Positions 8,461-15,455 of a stretch of DNA of 24,061 bases are shown one piece after another (position 1 is the first letter of the stretch; each line of letters starts with the position of its first letter). The stretch comes from Pseudomonadota bacterium (lineage in GTDB: Bacteria > Pseudomonadota > Gammaproteobacteria > Legionellales > Legionellaceae). A program made the position numbers and the translations under genes. The stretch lies in assembly GCA_021807845.1 (NCBI GenBank), contig JAKBCM010000002.1:1-24061 (forward strand), given 5' to 3'. Below the pieces are notes generated by a model. That model made no database searches, was not told the DNA's origin, and worked only from the letters and a program-made list of their open reading frames with translations.

Positions 8461-9662
8461 CGTAAACCTCCAGCTTTAGCTTTTTTCACCATGGTTGGTG
8501 CTTTTATCTCACTGTCACGCACTTTTGCCACATCTGCGGGCTGAACCTCATCGTTGGTGTTATTGCCCCAAGCATTTCGTTCGTAAGTGGTTATGGCGGC
8601 GATGACTTCGTCGGTTAATTGATCTCTATAAGGCTGCATAGCAGAACCAGGTACCCCGTTTAAGATCAAGGCAATGTGTCTTGAAATAGGTTTCCCTATA
8701 GCGACTGAGCTATTTTTTAGGGCAGGATACAACGGAGGAATCCCTCGTCCATTGACCTGGTGACAGGCACTACAAATCAAATCATATTTCTCTTTGCCTA
8801 ATTTCATTAATTCAGCACGAGTCAATGTTTTCTGAGCGGCAACTTGATTTTTTGCAATAGCATATTCATCCTCAACCTTAACTTGCTCATTGACCCATTT
8901 TGCAAAATCATCCTCATTAACTGCCTCTACCACAATGGGCATATAGCCATGGTTAATCCCGCAAAGTTCCGTACATTGTCCACGATAAATTCCGGGCTTT
9001 TCTATACGCGTCCAGGCTTCATGCATAAACCCTGGAATGGCATCACGTTTGACTCCAAGCTCTGGAACCCACCAAGAATGAATCACATCATTAGAAGTGA
9101 CGACAAATCTGATTTTTTTGTTAATAGGTAAAACCAGTGGCCTATCCACCTCTAACAAATACCATTGCCCTTTGGGTGCTTCATTTTGAATCTGGCTAAA
9201 AGGGGTCGATAAATTGCTAAAAAACCGAATACCCTGATCTAAATATTCATATTGCCATTTCCACTGATAACCAACGACTTTAATCGTGATATCTGATTGA
9301 GAACTGTCATCTTGACGAATGAGTACCTTCGTTGCAGGAATGGCAAGGCCTACCAAAATCACAAATGGGATGATGGTCCAAACAATTTCCAGCCTTGTAT
9401 TCACTTCGAAAGTAGCTGCCTTGTAACCTTTGGATTTACGGTGATGAATAATGGAATAAATCATAATCCCAAATACGACAATTCCAATGATTGCACAGAT
9501 GCCAATAGCCACCATATGTAAATCATACATATCGTGACTAATCGGGCTCACTCCCTTGTGCATATTCATCTGCCAATAATCAGTGCTCGCTAGTGCAGCT
9601 TTTAATGGCGCAAAAATAGCCAATAGTGTTACCCATTTGCAGATGCTCAACTTGTTTAACAT
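8457..9662 (-). CDS. ctaC: Cytochrome c oxidase subunit II with fused cytochrome c domain (caa3-type)
   Basis: Subunit II receives electrons and passes them through the binuclear CuA centre to subunit I. After a signal sequence (1-25, cleavage near ALA-S) come two membrane helices (about 49-72 and 93-111), the aromatic electron-entry patch YQWKWQYEY (132-140), and all CuA ligands: His195, Cys230, Glu232, Cys234, His238 and Met241. A C-terminal extension carries a mono-haem cytochrome c domain with the CSACH motif (297-301) and a probable axial Met342 in GSAMQPY. This fusion defines caa3-type oxidases. Beyond residue about 365 the tail is polar. It lies 39 bp after the multihaem cytochrome c gene, its likely electron donor, and overlaps ctaD by 4 bp. 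A strong GGTGAGGGACGAGG purine stretch precedes the ATG. Confidence 0.97.
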   Translation of the reverse strand: MLNKLSICKWVTLLAIFAPLKAALASTDYWQMNMHKGVSPISHDMYDLHMVAIGICAIIGIVVFGIMIYSIIHHRKSKGYKAATFEVNTRLEIVWTIIPFVILVGLAIPATKVLIRQDDSSQSDITIKVVGYQWKWQYEYLDQGIRFFSNLSTPFSQIQNEAPKGQWYLLEVDRPLVLPINKKIRFVVTSNDVIHSWWVPELGVKRDAIPGFMHEAWTRIEKPGIYRGQCTELCGINHGYMPIVVEAVNEDDFAKWVNEQVKVEDEYAIAKNQVAAQKTLTRAELMKLGKEKYDLICSACHQVNGRGIPPLYPALKNSSVAIGKPISRHIALILNGVPGSAMQPYRDQLTDEVIAAITTYERNAWGNNTNDEVQPADVAKVRDSEIKAPTMVKKAKAGGLR

Positions 9663-9701
9663 CCTCGTCCCTCACCTCGTCAAATAATTACTAGAATGAA
9701 T

Positions 9702-11243
9702 CTACCACAAGGTATAATTACCTTCTGTTTTCGATTGACTAACTATATATTTGATAGCGTCAATGATCTCGCCCGTTGAGCAAAGATCGCAACCACCATT
9801 TTTGGGATGATGCTCGCCCTTTATTGTATGTTCAACCAATACATCAAAATTTTGCAGAATCAATGGTTTCCAAGCTTCTTTATCACCTATTTTAGGTGCG
9901 CCAAGCTTGCCTTCATTGTGGCAAACACTACAATTTTCATTGTAGACATCACGACCATTTTCAGGAAACGTAGTGACACCATTTCTTTCAACGTCTTGCC
10001 ACTGTGAGCGAGATAGAGATTCGTTTAAGATATAATCCACTGCAGAAATGATGTCATTGTCAGAACAAGTCACACAAGCACCTTTCACAGGCATGCTATT
10101 GAACCCATTAATGGCGTGCCGATAAAGTCCGAGTATGCCGCTTTCTTTAAGCCGCATAAACCAATTTGCTCCATTGCCAATCCTTGGTGCAGTCATTTCG
10201 CCATTCTGATGACACATGATACATGTGTTCACATAGACCTGTTTTCCTCGTTTCAGGGTGGGCTGTTGCTCTGAAGGTAACAAATCCAAAGGTTCTTCAC
10301 TCACCACAGTTTTTAAATAAGTAGCAATGGCCAGATGATCTTCTGCCGTTAAGTACCCTAAGCTATTATGATTGACATCAGCCATGGGGCCCGAAACTCT
10401 GCCTGCTTTGTTAATCAATTGTCCTGCTGCAAATACTTGAGCCACCTCATATAGATTTGCCGAATGCAATCCATACTTAGTAATGTTTGGTGCCCAGTAT
10501 CCATCCACAAATCCACCAGTCAAATAAAATCGCTCTTTTGGCGCCCCAAAAATATTCAACGGCGTATGACACATGCTGCAATGTCCCAAACCATCGACAA
10601 TATATTTACCACGATTCCAGTCTGGAGAACGTTTGGGATCATAATGAAACTTTTCATTGGGAAAGAAAAATAAAAGATTCCAACCCCACAAAGAAAGACG
10701 AGCACCGGGTACATTAAAAGGAAAAGGCAATGGTTTATTTTCCAACTCGACAGGCGGAATACTCATAAAGAAGTGATATAACGCACGAGCATCATCGTCT
10801 GTGATATTGGAAAAATAAACATAGGGGAACACTGGAAAATAATTTCGTCCCTTAGGATCGCGTCCTTTTTTCAAAGCGCGGATAAAATCTTCCTCGGTCC
10901 AATTGCCAATACCTGTCTTTTTATCAGGGGTAATATTTGGACTATAAAATGTCCCAAAGGGCGTATCAATGGCTAAACCACCAGCAAAAGCAGGTGTATT
11001 ACCCTTCACATTGGTGTGACAAGCAATACAGTCCCCCATTTTTGCTAAATACTCTCCTCGCTTTATGAGTTCTTCTTCAGCCCCAGTTGCGGGAGTCGTT
11101 TGGGGATATGGAGGATAATAACCATCCAGTAATGGCTCAATTCGCTTAAATTTTGCTTCATCTGCAAATATTGAGGGGCAAACTGCCAGTAGCATCGCTA
11201 AAACAGAGATGAAAATAGCTTTTCTTTTCAACAAAGAGCCCAC
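9702..11243 (-). CDS. Four-haem cytochrome c: dihaem half plus two c5-type modules
   Basis: Periplasmic or membrane-anchored electron carrier, probably feeding the oxidase encoded just downstream. A signal sequence (about 1-27) precedes four CxxCH haem sites: CIACH (72-76), CSMCH (222-226), CIMCH (341-345) and CSVCH (438-442). The first two lie in domains like the cytochrome subunit of membrane alcohol/gluconate dehydrogenases (GTFYSPNITPD, GYWAPNITKYG). The last two are cytochrome c5-like, each ending in a Cys pair that in c5 forms a disulphide: CVTC (390-393) and CDLC (485-488). Domain three has the axial Met in SMPVKGAC (Met384), whereas domain four has HPKNGGC, with His479 at that place. 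The start is GTG with AGGAGG 4 nt before it; no ATG fits. It heads the cox operon behind a good promoter. Haem attachment is inferred from motifs. Confidence 0.9.
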   Translation of the reverse strand: MGSLLKRKAIFISVLAMLLAVCPSIFADEAKFKRIEPLLDGYYPPYPQTTPATGAEEELIKRGEYLAKMGDCIACHTNVKGNTPAFAGGLAIDTPFGTFYSPNITPDKKTGIGNWTEEDFIRALKKGRDPKGRNYFPVFPYVYFSNITDDDARALYHFFMSIPPVELENKPLPFPFNVPGARLSLWGWNLLFFFPNEKFHYDPKRSPDWNRGKYIVDGLGHCSMCHTPLNIFGAPKERFYLTGGFVDGYWAPNITKYGLHSANLYEVAQVFAAGQLINKAGRVSGPMADVNHNSLGYLTAEDHLAIATYLKTVVSEEPLDLLPSEQQPTLKRGKQVYVNTCIMCHQNGEMTAPRIGNGANWFMRLKESGILGLYRHAINGFNSMPVKGACVTCSDNDIISAVDYILNESLSRSQWQDVERNGVTTFPENGRDVYNENCSVCHNEGKLGAPKIGDKEAWKPLILQNFDVLVEHTIKGEHHPKNGGCDLCSTGEIIDAIKYIVSQSKTEGNYTLW

Positions 11244-11305
11244 GCTCCCTCCTTACACTAAAATCCTAGGTCAATCATGTCAGTACAATAGAGATCATTT
11301 CGTTA

Positions 11306-11333
11306 ATTATACTTCCCTGACAACAAGTTGCAA
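11306..11333 (-). promoter_or_regulatory. Sigma70 promoter of the cytochrome c / cox operon
   Basis: Reading leftward, TTGCAA (11328-11333) is followed after 16 nt by a perfect TATAAT (11306-11311). The transcript would start near 11299, giving a leader of about 55 nt to the GTG start with AAGGAGGG in it. This is the best -10 match in the leftward operon's upstream region and is likely to drive the whole 11243-3652 unit. Confidence 0.65.
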
Positions 11334-11392
11334 TTCTTAAATGAAGCATGGCTTTAATCTCTTAAAAATCAATCATCTTTCAACCAATTAAC

Positions 11393-11401
11393 TGCTATGA
11401 T
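11393..11401 (+). promoter_or_regulatory. Extended -10 promoter of the Rieske gene
   Basis: TGC-TATGAT is an extended -10 element with no convincing -35 box, as expected for that class. A start near 11408 would leave a leader of about 24 nt to the preferred ATG. Confidence 0.42.
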
Positions 11402-11431
11402 ACCTATCCCTTCGAACTTTAAGGAAAAATG

Positions 11432-11782
11432 ATGGCGTGGAAAGCTGCAATCAACCTATCAACCTTGCAACAGGCAAACCGACAAACAACAACCATTGAT
11501 GGCAATAAAATATTGCTCATTTGGCATGACAATCAAGTGCATGCCGTACAAGCACAATGTCCTCATCTCAAGTTGCCACTGCAAAAGGGGAAAATCAATG
11601 ACAAATGTCACATCGTTTGTCCCTTTCACAAAAGTGCCTTTGATTTGAAAACTGGAGCGGTTCAGTGCTGGTCACCTTGGCCTCCTGCCATTGGAACCTT
11701 ATTAGGAAAAATCTCCAAACCACATCCGCTTCGGATTTATCCGACACGAATCGAGGATGATCACATTTTTGTGGAAATCTAG
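11432..11782 (+). CDS. Rieske-type [2Fe-2S] ferredoxin
   Basis: Small cytoplasmic Rieske protein of 116 aa. Ligands of the [2Fe-2S] cluster are visible as CPH (Cys43, His45) and CPFH (Cys63, His66), separated by 17 residues, typical of Rieske ferredoxins and oxygenase-type domains. There is no signal peptide or membrane helix, so it is not the bc1 subunit. Two consecutive ATGs occur (11429 and 11432); AAGGA at 11421-11425 is 6 nt from the second and only 3 nt from the first, so the second is preferred. The first box reads CPHLKLPL rather than the usual CPHxGxxL. It stands alone, divergent from the cytochrome c gene and convergent with a hydrolase gene. It could serve as an electron carrier for an oxygenase encoded elsewhere; the partner is unknown. 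Confidence 0.9.
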   Translation: MAWKAAINLSTLQQANRQTTTIDGNKILLIWHDNQVHAVQAQCPHLKLPLQKGKINDKCHIVCPFHKSAFDLKTGAVQCWSPWPPAIGTLLGKISKPHPLRIYPTRIEDDHIFVEI

Positions 11783-11821
11783 AGCGTCGATCCGTTTAAA
11801 TATTAACCGTTCGACGCTCTA
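11780..11821. terminator. Bidirectional terminator hairpin between convergent genes
   Basis: A perfect 11-bp inverted repeat, TAGAGCGTCGA (11780-11790) and TCGACGCTCTA (11811-11821), starts within the TAG stop of the Rieske gene and ends 10 bp before the end of the convergent hydrolase gene. The 20-nt loop is AT-rich. The position between two converging genes supports a shared terminator, although neither side has a long T-run. Confidence 0.55.
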
Positions 11822-11831
11822 AACAACATCC

Positions 11832-12626
11832 CTAAGCCTTTAAAAAATCCAAAACGATTTGTGCATATTGTTTTGGATTCTCAACGTTTGGCGCATGTCC
11901 CATATTTGGAAAAATATATAATTGTGCATTGGCTAAATCTTTTGCTAAATCTTTAGCATGCTCAATAGAAATTGTGAGATCTTCAGCGCCTCCGATGATA
12001 AGAGCTGGGGTTTTGATGTCTTTGTACCAAGCATGCGAATTAAAATGCCTCAAAGCAGCAAACTGGCGTTTTTGGCCAACAAGCGTTTGTGGATAAGGAT
12101 TAGATAGCATGAGCTCTATCAAAGAATGCACATTCTCTGGTTTTTTAAGAAAATCTTTTGAAAAAATCCATGGCAAGACCCCCTCTATCAATAGTTCTGG
12201 CGAAACTCCTTGTTCTCGCAATTTGATTAGCCATTGAAATGCATGTGCACTTAGCCCATCAAAAGTGAGCAATGGATTGGTTAAGACTATTTTATCCACT
12301 AACGGAGGCGCATGTTTTACCAACGTTTGGGTGATTGCTGTACCCATAGAACTAGCAATGACATGTGGTTTCTTTAAATCCAAAGCCTCGATCAATCTTG
12401 CTGTATCTGATGCCATATCTTCTATAAAATAGGCTTCATCGGGAGAATCACTGCGACCAGCTCCTCGATTGTCAAATAAAGTCACCTGGAAATGCTTTGC
12501 AAACGCAGCACGTATAGGCATCCAATAGTTCAAATCGCACGTATACCCCGCGATAAAAATAACAGAAGGTCCTTTTCCTTCTTGCTCATAATACAAATTG
12601 ACTCCATTCACTTTAACAATTGGCAT
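11832..12626 (-). CDS. Alpha/beta-hydrolase fold protein
   Basis: Cytoplasmic alpha/beta hydrolase of 264 aa, substrate unknown. The fold marks are the oxyanion-region FIAGYTCD after strand 3, the DNRGAGRSD motif typical of the 3-oxoadipate enol-lactonase / haloperoxidase branch, and the nucleophile elbow ASSMG with Ser93. The acid residue is probably Asp216 in GGAEDLT and the base His244 in NMGHAPN. The elbow has Ala where GxSxG enzymes have the first Gly. Two ATGs are adjacent; TGGAG lies 5 nt from the second (12626) but only 2 nt from the first (12629), so the second is preferred. It is a single gene, and the context gives no pathway. Confidence 0.88.
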   Translation of the reverse strand: MPIVKVNGVNLYYEQEGKGPSVIFIAGYTCDLNYWMPIRAAFAKHFQVTLFDNRGAGRSDSPDEAYFIEDMASDTARLIEALDLKKPHVIASSMGTAITQTLVKHAPPLVDKIVLTNPLLTFDGLSAHAFQWLIKLREQGVSPELLIEGVLPWIFSKDFLKKPENVHSLIELMLSNPYPQTLVGQKRQFAALRHFNSHAWYKDIKTPALIIGGAEDLTISIEHAKDLAKDLANAQLYIFPNMGHAPNVENPKQYAQIVLDFLKA

Positions 12627-12642
12627 CATTGCTCCAAAGTAG

Positions 12643-12671
12643 TTCCTAAAAAAGACAATTTATGCTAAAAT
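12643..12671 (+). promoter_or_regulatory. Extended -10 promoter of the LysE-family gene
   Basis: TGC-TAAAAT (12663-12671) is an extended -10 element; a weak -35 (TTCCTA at 12643) is 17 nt upstream. The predicted start near 12678 leaves only about 20 nt before the ATG, and no clear Shine-Dalgarno sequence is visible there. Confidence 0.42.
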
Positions 12672-12698
12672 AGCTCTATTTTTGTTCTAGATGATATC

Positions 12699-13316
12699 AT
12701 GTATATTTATTTTAACGGCCTATTGCTTGGCTTATCGCTCATCATGGCCTTAGGTCCGCAGAATATTTTTTTGATTCGCCAAGGGGTGCTGCGTCGTCAT
12801 GCTGCCCTTTCTGCGTTGACTTGTTTTATCAGCGATCTTATTCTTATTACAGCAAGTATCGTTGGTTTGCAAGATATTCTGGCGTCTCATGACAACCTTC
12901 GAATCAGTTTGACTTGGTTTGGCGCTCTATTTCTTTTGTATTATGGGATTTCTGCTCTCAAAAGAAGTCGTCAACTAAAAGGCCAAGAAACCCTACCTAC
13001 CCCCAAACATTTGAATCGTTGGCAAATCGTCATGTTGGCTTTGGGTTTTAGCTTATTAAATCCTCATGCCATCATTGATTCTTTGGTATTAATAGGTGGC
13101 AGAAGCGGCCAATTTCCAGGTTATGAACATGTCTTTTTACTCGGCGTGCTCAGCTCAAGTTTCTTATGGTTTACAGTGCTAACCTTCACCGCTTACTATT
13201 TTTCTAAGCTGTTAACTCAAGGAAGTGTTTGGCGACGCATTGAATTTTCAAGTGGGATCTTAATGATTGCTCTGAGTTTCAAGCTGGTTTTGAATCAATT
13301 GATAGCAATAAAATAG
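12699..13316 (+). CDS. LysE/ArgO-family amino-acid exporter
   Basis: Inner-membrane exporter of the LysE superfamily, expected to expel basic or other amino acids using the proton gradient. The 205-aa length fits the family (about 200-210), with around six hydrophobic segments. The N-terminus carries the family signature GLLLGLSLIMALGPQN followed by FLIRQGVLRRH. A second conserved block, ALGFSLLNPHAIIDS, lies at about residues 112-126. It is closer to the LysE/ArgO branch than to RhtB, judging by GPQN and NPHA, but the substrate cannot be read from sequence. No LysG/ArgP regulator gene is adjacent. Neighbouring genes point away on both sides, so it is monocistronic. Confidence 0.9.
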   Translation: MYIYFNGLLLGLSLIMALGPQNIFLIRQGVLRRHAALSALTCFISDLILITASIVGLQDILASHDNLRISLTWFGALFLLYYGISALKRSRQLKGQETLPTPKHLNRWQIVMLALGFSLLNPHAIIDSLVLIGGRSGQFPGYEHVFLLGVLSSSFLWFTVLTFTAYYFSKLLTQGSVWRRIEFSSGILMIALSFKLVLNQLIAIK

Positions 13317-13319
13317 AAA

Positions 13320-13348
13320 GGGCCAATCAGTGTGTCGCCAATTGACCC
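13320..13348 (+). terminator. Imperfect hairpin after the LysE-family gene
   Basis: GGGCCAAT (13320-13327) pairs with ATTGACCC (13341-13348) with one mismatch and a 13-nt loop, 3 bp after the stop. An overlapping alternative pairs TGTGTC (13331-13336) with GACACA (13357-13362). No T-tract follows, so this is a weak terminator candidate. Confidence 0.3.
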
Positions 13349-13380
13349 AGTGGAATGACACATAGCAAGTCCAACCTCGC

Positions 13381-13419
13381 TAGTTGAATATTGCATAAGA
13401 TGCGCTTCTTTGTCAACTA
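13381..13419. repeat. Inverted repeat TAGTTGA / TCAACTA
   Basis: Perfect 7-bp arms (13381-13387 and 13413-13419) enclose an inner GCAT-AAG-ATGC stem. It lies in the gap between convergent genes, 40 bp before the end of the next gene. It may be a leftward terminator or the remains of a palindromic repeat; I cannot tell which. Confidence 0.35.
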
Positions 13420-13458
13420 AAGTCCTGGCTCTGGGGCGCAATCATGGCTATCCATTCC

Positions 13459-14199
13459 TTAATGAGTATGGGCTTTATCATGTGAGCGCATGTGTGCCAG
13501 AGATGAGGAGTCGGCCCATTGAATCGCCGTAAAAAGCTCACCATTTGGAGCAAGCATGTTATTGCCATTTTTAATTACAGCTAACCCCAAGTCCACGCAT
13601 TTATCAACGATGAGATAAGCCCTTCCTTCTTTGGTCCCTAACACATAAGAAGGAGGCAACCAAGTTCCTGCTGTATTTGCACCAGCTAAGACGAGTCGAT
13701 TCACGCATGAAAGTGTCGTGGGCTGGGAGTAAATCAATGCGGGGGTTGAGCCATCTGGTTTAACCACCTTATAGAATATCCCGTTGGTTCCATCTACAGG
13801 AGTGATGCCATTGAGAAATGATTCCCCCCCATAAGAGGCAAAACGCTTACCATCTGGAAAACTGACTGTTTTGCCGTTGGTCATCACACCAATTTCTGCG
13901 CTGCGCCAACTGGAGGGGAATACCAGCGCGACTTGCTGACTTTGGGCAAGTTGGTAAGGATCGGTATTTTGATTTGATTGCGCTAACGCAATTTCAACAA
14001 TATTGGTTAGCGACTGATGAACCATCAGAAATTTTTTCAACTCTTTTTGGGGATTAGGTATCTCAAATTTTCCTTCGGTATTTTTCAATTGAGGCACTAA
14101 TTTCATCAAACCTTCAGTAGAGCACAAGTCATCAGCCACATTTGCATAGGTCAGACCACTCAGAGTCACCATGAAAACAAAAATATAGAACACTTTCAC
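13459..14199 (-). CDS. Exported protein of unknown function with His-rich C-terminus
   Basis: Unrecognised 246-aa protein. A Sec signal peptide is clear (residues 1-19, hydrophobic FYIFVFMVTLSGL, cleavage after TYA), so it is exported to the periplasm or beyond. The mature part has three Cys (26, 165 and 201), a helical region (about 48-76), and Gly/Asn/Asp-rich turns with short beta strands from about 88 onward. It finishes with HMRSHDKAHTH (236-246), a possible metal-binding tail. The start is GTG, supported by AGGAG 9 nt upstream; a second GTG two codons later is also possible. No enzyme motif is visible. It lies between a LysE-family exporter gene and an HXXEE protein gene, with no sign of a shared operon role. 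Confidence 0.8.
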   Translation of the reverse strand: MKVFYIFVFMVTLSGLTYANVADDLCSTEGLMKLVPQLKNTEGKFEIPNPQKELKKFLMVHQSLTNIVEIALAQSNQNTDPYQLAQSQQVALVFPSSWRSAEIGVMTNGKTVSFPDGKRFASYGGESFLNGITPVDGTNGIFYKVVKPDGSTPALIYSQPTTLSCVNRLVLAGANTAGTWLPPSYVLGTKEGRAYLIVDKCVDLGLAVIKNGNNMLAPNGELFTAIQWADSSSLAHMRSHDKAHTH

Positions 14200-14293
14200 A
14201 AAAAGAAGCTCCTATGCATGATTTTAGAAAAAATTACTATACCCAAGATATTTCAAAATAGCCAACCATGGTCGAATGGGTCGGATTGCCATT

Positions 14294-14755
14294 TTATTTG
14301 GCTTTTAATTTTAGGCGTAAGAAGAGGAAAACGATGGGAGAGGCCATTAATAATCCCCCAAGAACGAAAGAAGCAATTCCTGTATACCAATCCAGTACAC
14401 CGTCTTCGTAAGCAGCGTAATAAATCCAGCTTGATATGGGTAAAAATAGAATGATGGAAGTAATGACCCCTGGGGAGATAACACGTTGAAACACCGTTGG
14501 TAAAATATGAAAAAAGATGGCATTAATCACCATCAATGCTGGGATAATCAAACCAAAGGCGGGAATTTTCCAGCCAACCATTGCGGCAGCAATAGCAATA
14601 AACATCACCATCATATTCGTAACATCAAAGATACTCCATTCTACGTTGGCTATATGGAGCTTTTCTTGAGCCCACGTTTTCCAGTCTAATATTGCTTCTT
14701 CTAAAACATGTACAGAATAGGCAGCTAGTGGTAACCATAATAAATACTCGTGCAT
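14294..14755 (-). CDS. HXXEE-domain membrane protein
   Basis: Small membrane protein of 153 aa with four or five hydrophobic segments. The name-giving motif is HVLEE (residues 16-20), followed by conserved features of this domain of unknown function: WS..D..N (40-47) and the INAIFFHILPT block (78-87) with a second His. The reading frame is open upstream for another 37 codons, but the ATG at 14755 is chosen because AGGGAG lies 8 nt before it and because the extra N-terminal residues are polar and unlike the family. The role of HXXEE proteins is not established; the His/Glu pairs within membrane helices suggest metal binding, which is inference. It ends 95 bp from the preceding exported-protein gene. 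Confidence 0.78.
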   Translation of the reverse strand: MHEYLLWLPLAAYSVHVLEEAILDWKTWAQEKLHIANVEWSIFDVTNMMVMFIAIAAAMVGWKIPAFGLIIPALMVINAIFFHILPTVFQRVISPGVITSIILFLPISSWIYYAAYEDGVLDWYTGIASFVLGGLLMASPIVFLFLRLKLKAK

Positions 14756-14923
14756 AATAGAGCTCCCTCTCTTCTTTGGGCCTGAGTTAGGGGGATCACT
14801 GACCACAGTCGTTGTGACATGATCCATTTTACCGATAGAAACCCCTGATACACCAAACATCAACATGACCGACTAATCATAATGAATGATAAACCTCTAA
14901 GTAAAGTCAACTTATTTTTCTTA

Positions 14924-15136
14924 TCAAACCCAAGAATAACGAACGGTATCTTGTTCAATTGAGCACGTCACTTGTTGCACAGCCATGCTTGCTTGATAAT
15001 CGCTTTGGAATGCATGTATCTTAACTAATGCATCAAATATTTTTTCAATAGGGGATTTATGGCCGCTCTTTCGCTCTACTTGCTGTGCATATAGGGCAAA
15101 CATGCTCAATTGACTGGCTTGGTTGGAAGAGAGCAT
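14924..15136 (-). CDS. Short hypothetical protein, 70 aa
   Basis: A 70-residue frame beginning with ATG at 15136 (TTG at 15139 is an alternative). The ribosome binding site is poor (GAG about 9 nt upstream). The sequence is soluble and probably helical: MLSSNQASQLSMFALYAQQ, then IEKIFDALVKIHAFQSDYQAS, with one Cys and no membrane segment. I do not recognise it. It occupies an otherwise gene-free stretch between the HXXEE gene and parC and reads away from parC. Its composition looks like coding sequence, but the frame is short, so it could be a chance ORF. Confidence 0.45.
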   Translation of the reverse strand: MLSSNQASQLSMFALYAQQVERKSGHKSPIEKIFDALVKIHAFQSDYQASMAVQQVTCSIEQDTVRYSWV

Positions 15137-15245
15137 CAAAAGCTGCTCATTTTGAGTAAAGGTTGTCTTTCCTTATCAAAAAAAGAAGGGGCATTACCAA
15201 TTGTAAAAATTAATATATTCACTTTTCAACTATTACTCCACATAG

Positions 15246-15254
15246 TTATCCACA
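15246..15254 (+). promoter_or_regulatory. Perfect DnaA-box 9-mer
   Basis: TTATCCACA matches the strict DnaA-box consensus exactly. It lies about 240 bp upstream of the parC start in AT-rich DNA. A single 9-mer can occur by chance; the second box makes it more notable. Confidence 0.4.
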
Positions 15255-15353
15255 ATATCAGCCATGAACCAACCCATCATTATTTTTAATTTATACATTA
15301 AAATCAATCAGTTAATTTAAGGCGTTGAATTATAACCCAAAAAATCAAAATAG

Positions 15354-15362
15354 TTATTCACA
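15354..15362 (+). promoter_or_regulatory. DnaA-box-like 9-mer (TTATTCACA)
   Basis: TTATTCACA fits the relaxed consensus TTATNCACA. It has the same orientation as the first box, 108 bp downstream of it, and directly abuts the palindrome at 15362-15378. Confidence 0.35.
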
Positions 15363-15378
15363 TATTCAAAGTGAATAT
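15362..15378. promoter_or_regulatory. Palindromic operator-like site upstream of parC
   Basis: ATATTCA-AAG-TGAATAT is a perfect 7-bp inverted repeat around 3 nt, about 70 bp upstream of the probable parC -10 element. The overlapping TATTCAC half-site recurs at 15216. It could be a regulator binding site; which protein would bind it is unknown. Confidence 0.4.
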
Positions 15379-15446
15379 TATCGTAGCAAAACGTGAGAAG
15401 ATGCAACGATGCTCTGAGCGTCATTTTCAATTTGTCGTTCTTTTTA

Positions 15447-15455
15447 TGATACGAT
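15447..15455 (+). promoter_or_regulatory. Extended -10 element of parC
   Basis: TGA-TACGAT is an extended -10 match with only a weak upstream -35 (TTTTCA near 15424). A start near 15462 would give a leader of about 33 nt. TATGAT at 15445 overlaps and is an alternative. Confidence 0.38.

Noticed and set aside
9780..10080. CVTC and CDLC in the cytochrome c as two degenerate haem sites that lost their His
   Set aside because: Their position near the end of each c5-like domain, after the Met-ligand segment and followed by S/D, matches the conserved disulphide Cys pair of cytochrome c5, so they are structural rather than lost haems.
14756..14866. N-terminal extension of the HXXEE protein to 14866
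   Set aside because: The extra 37 residues are polar and unlike the family, and a good ribosome binding site precedes the internal ATG at 14755.
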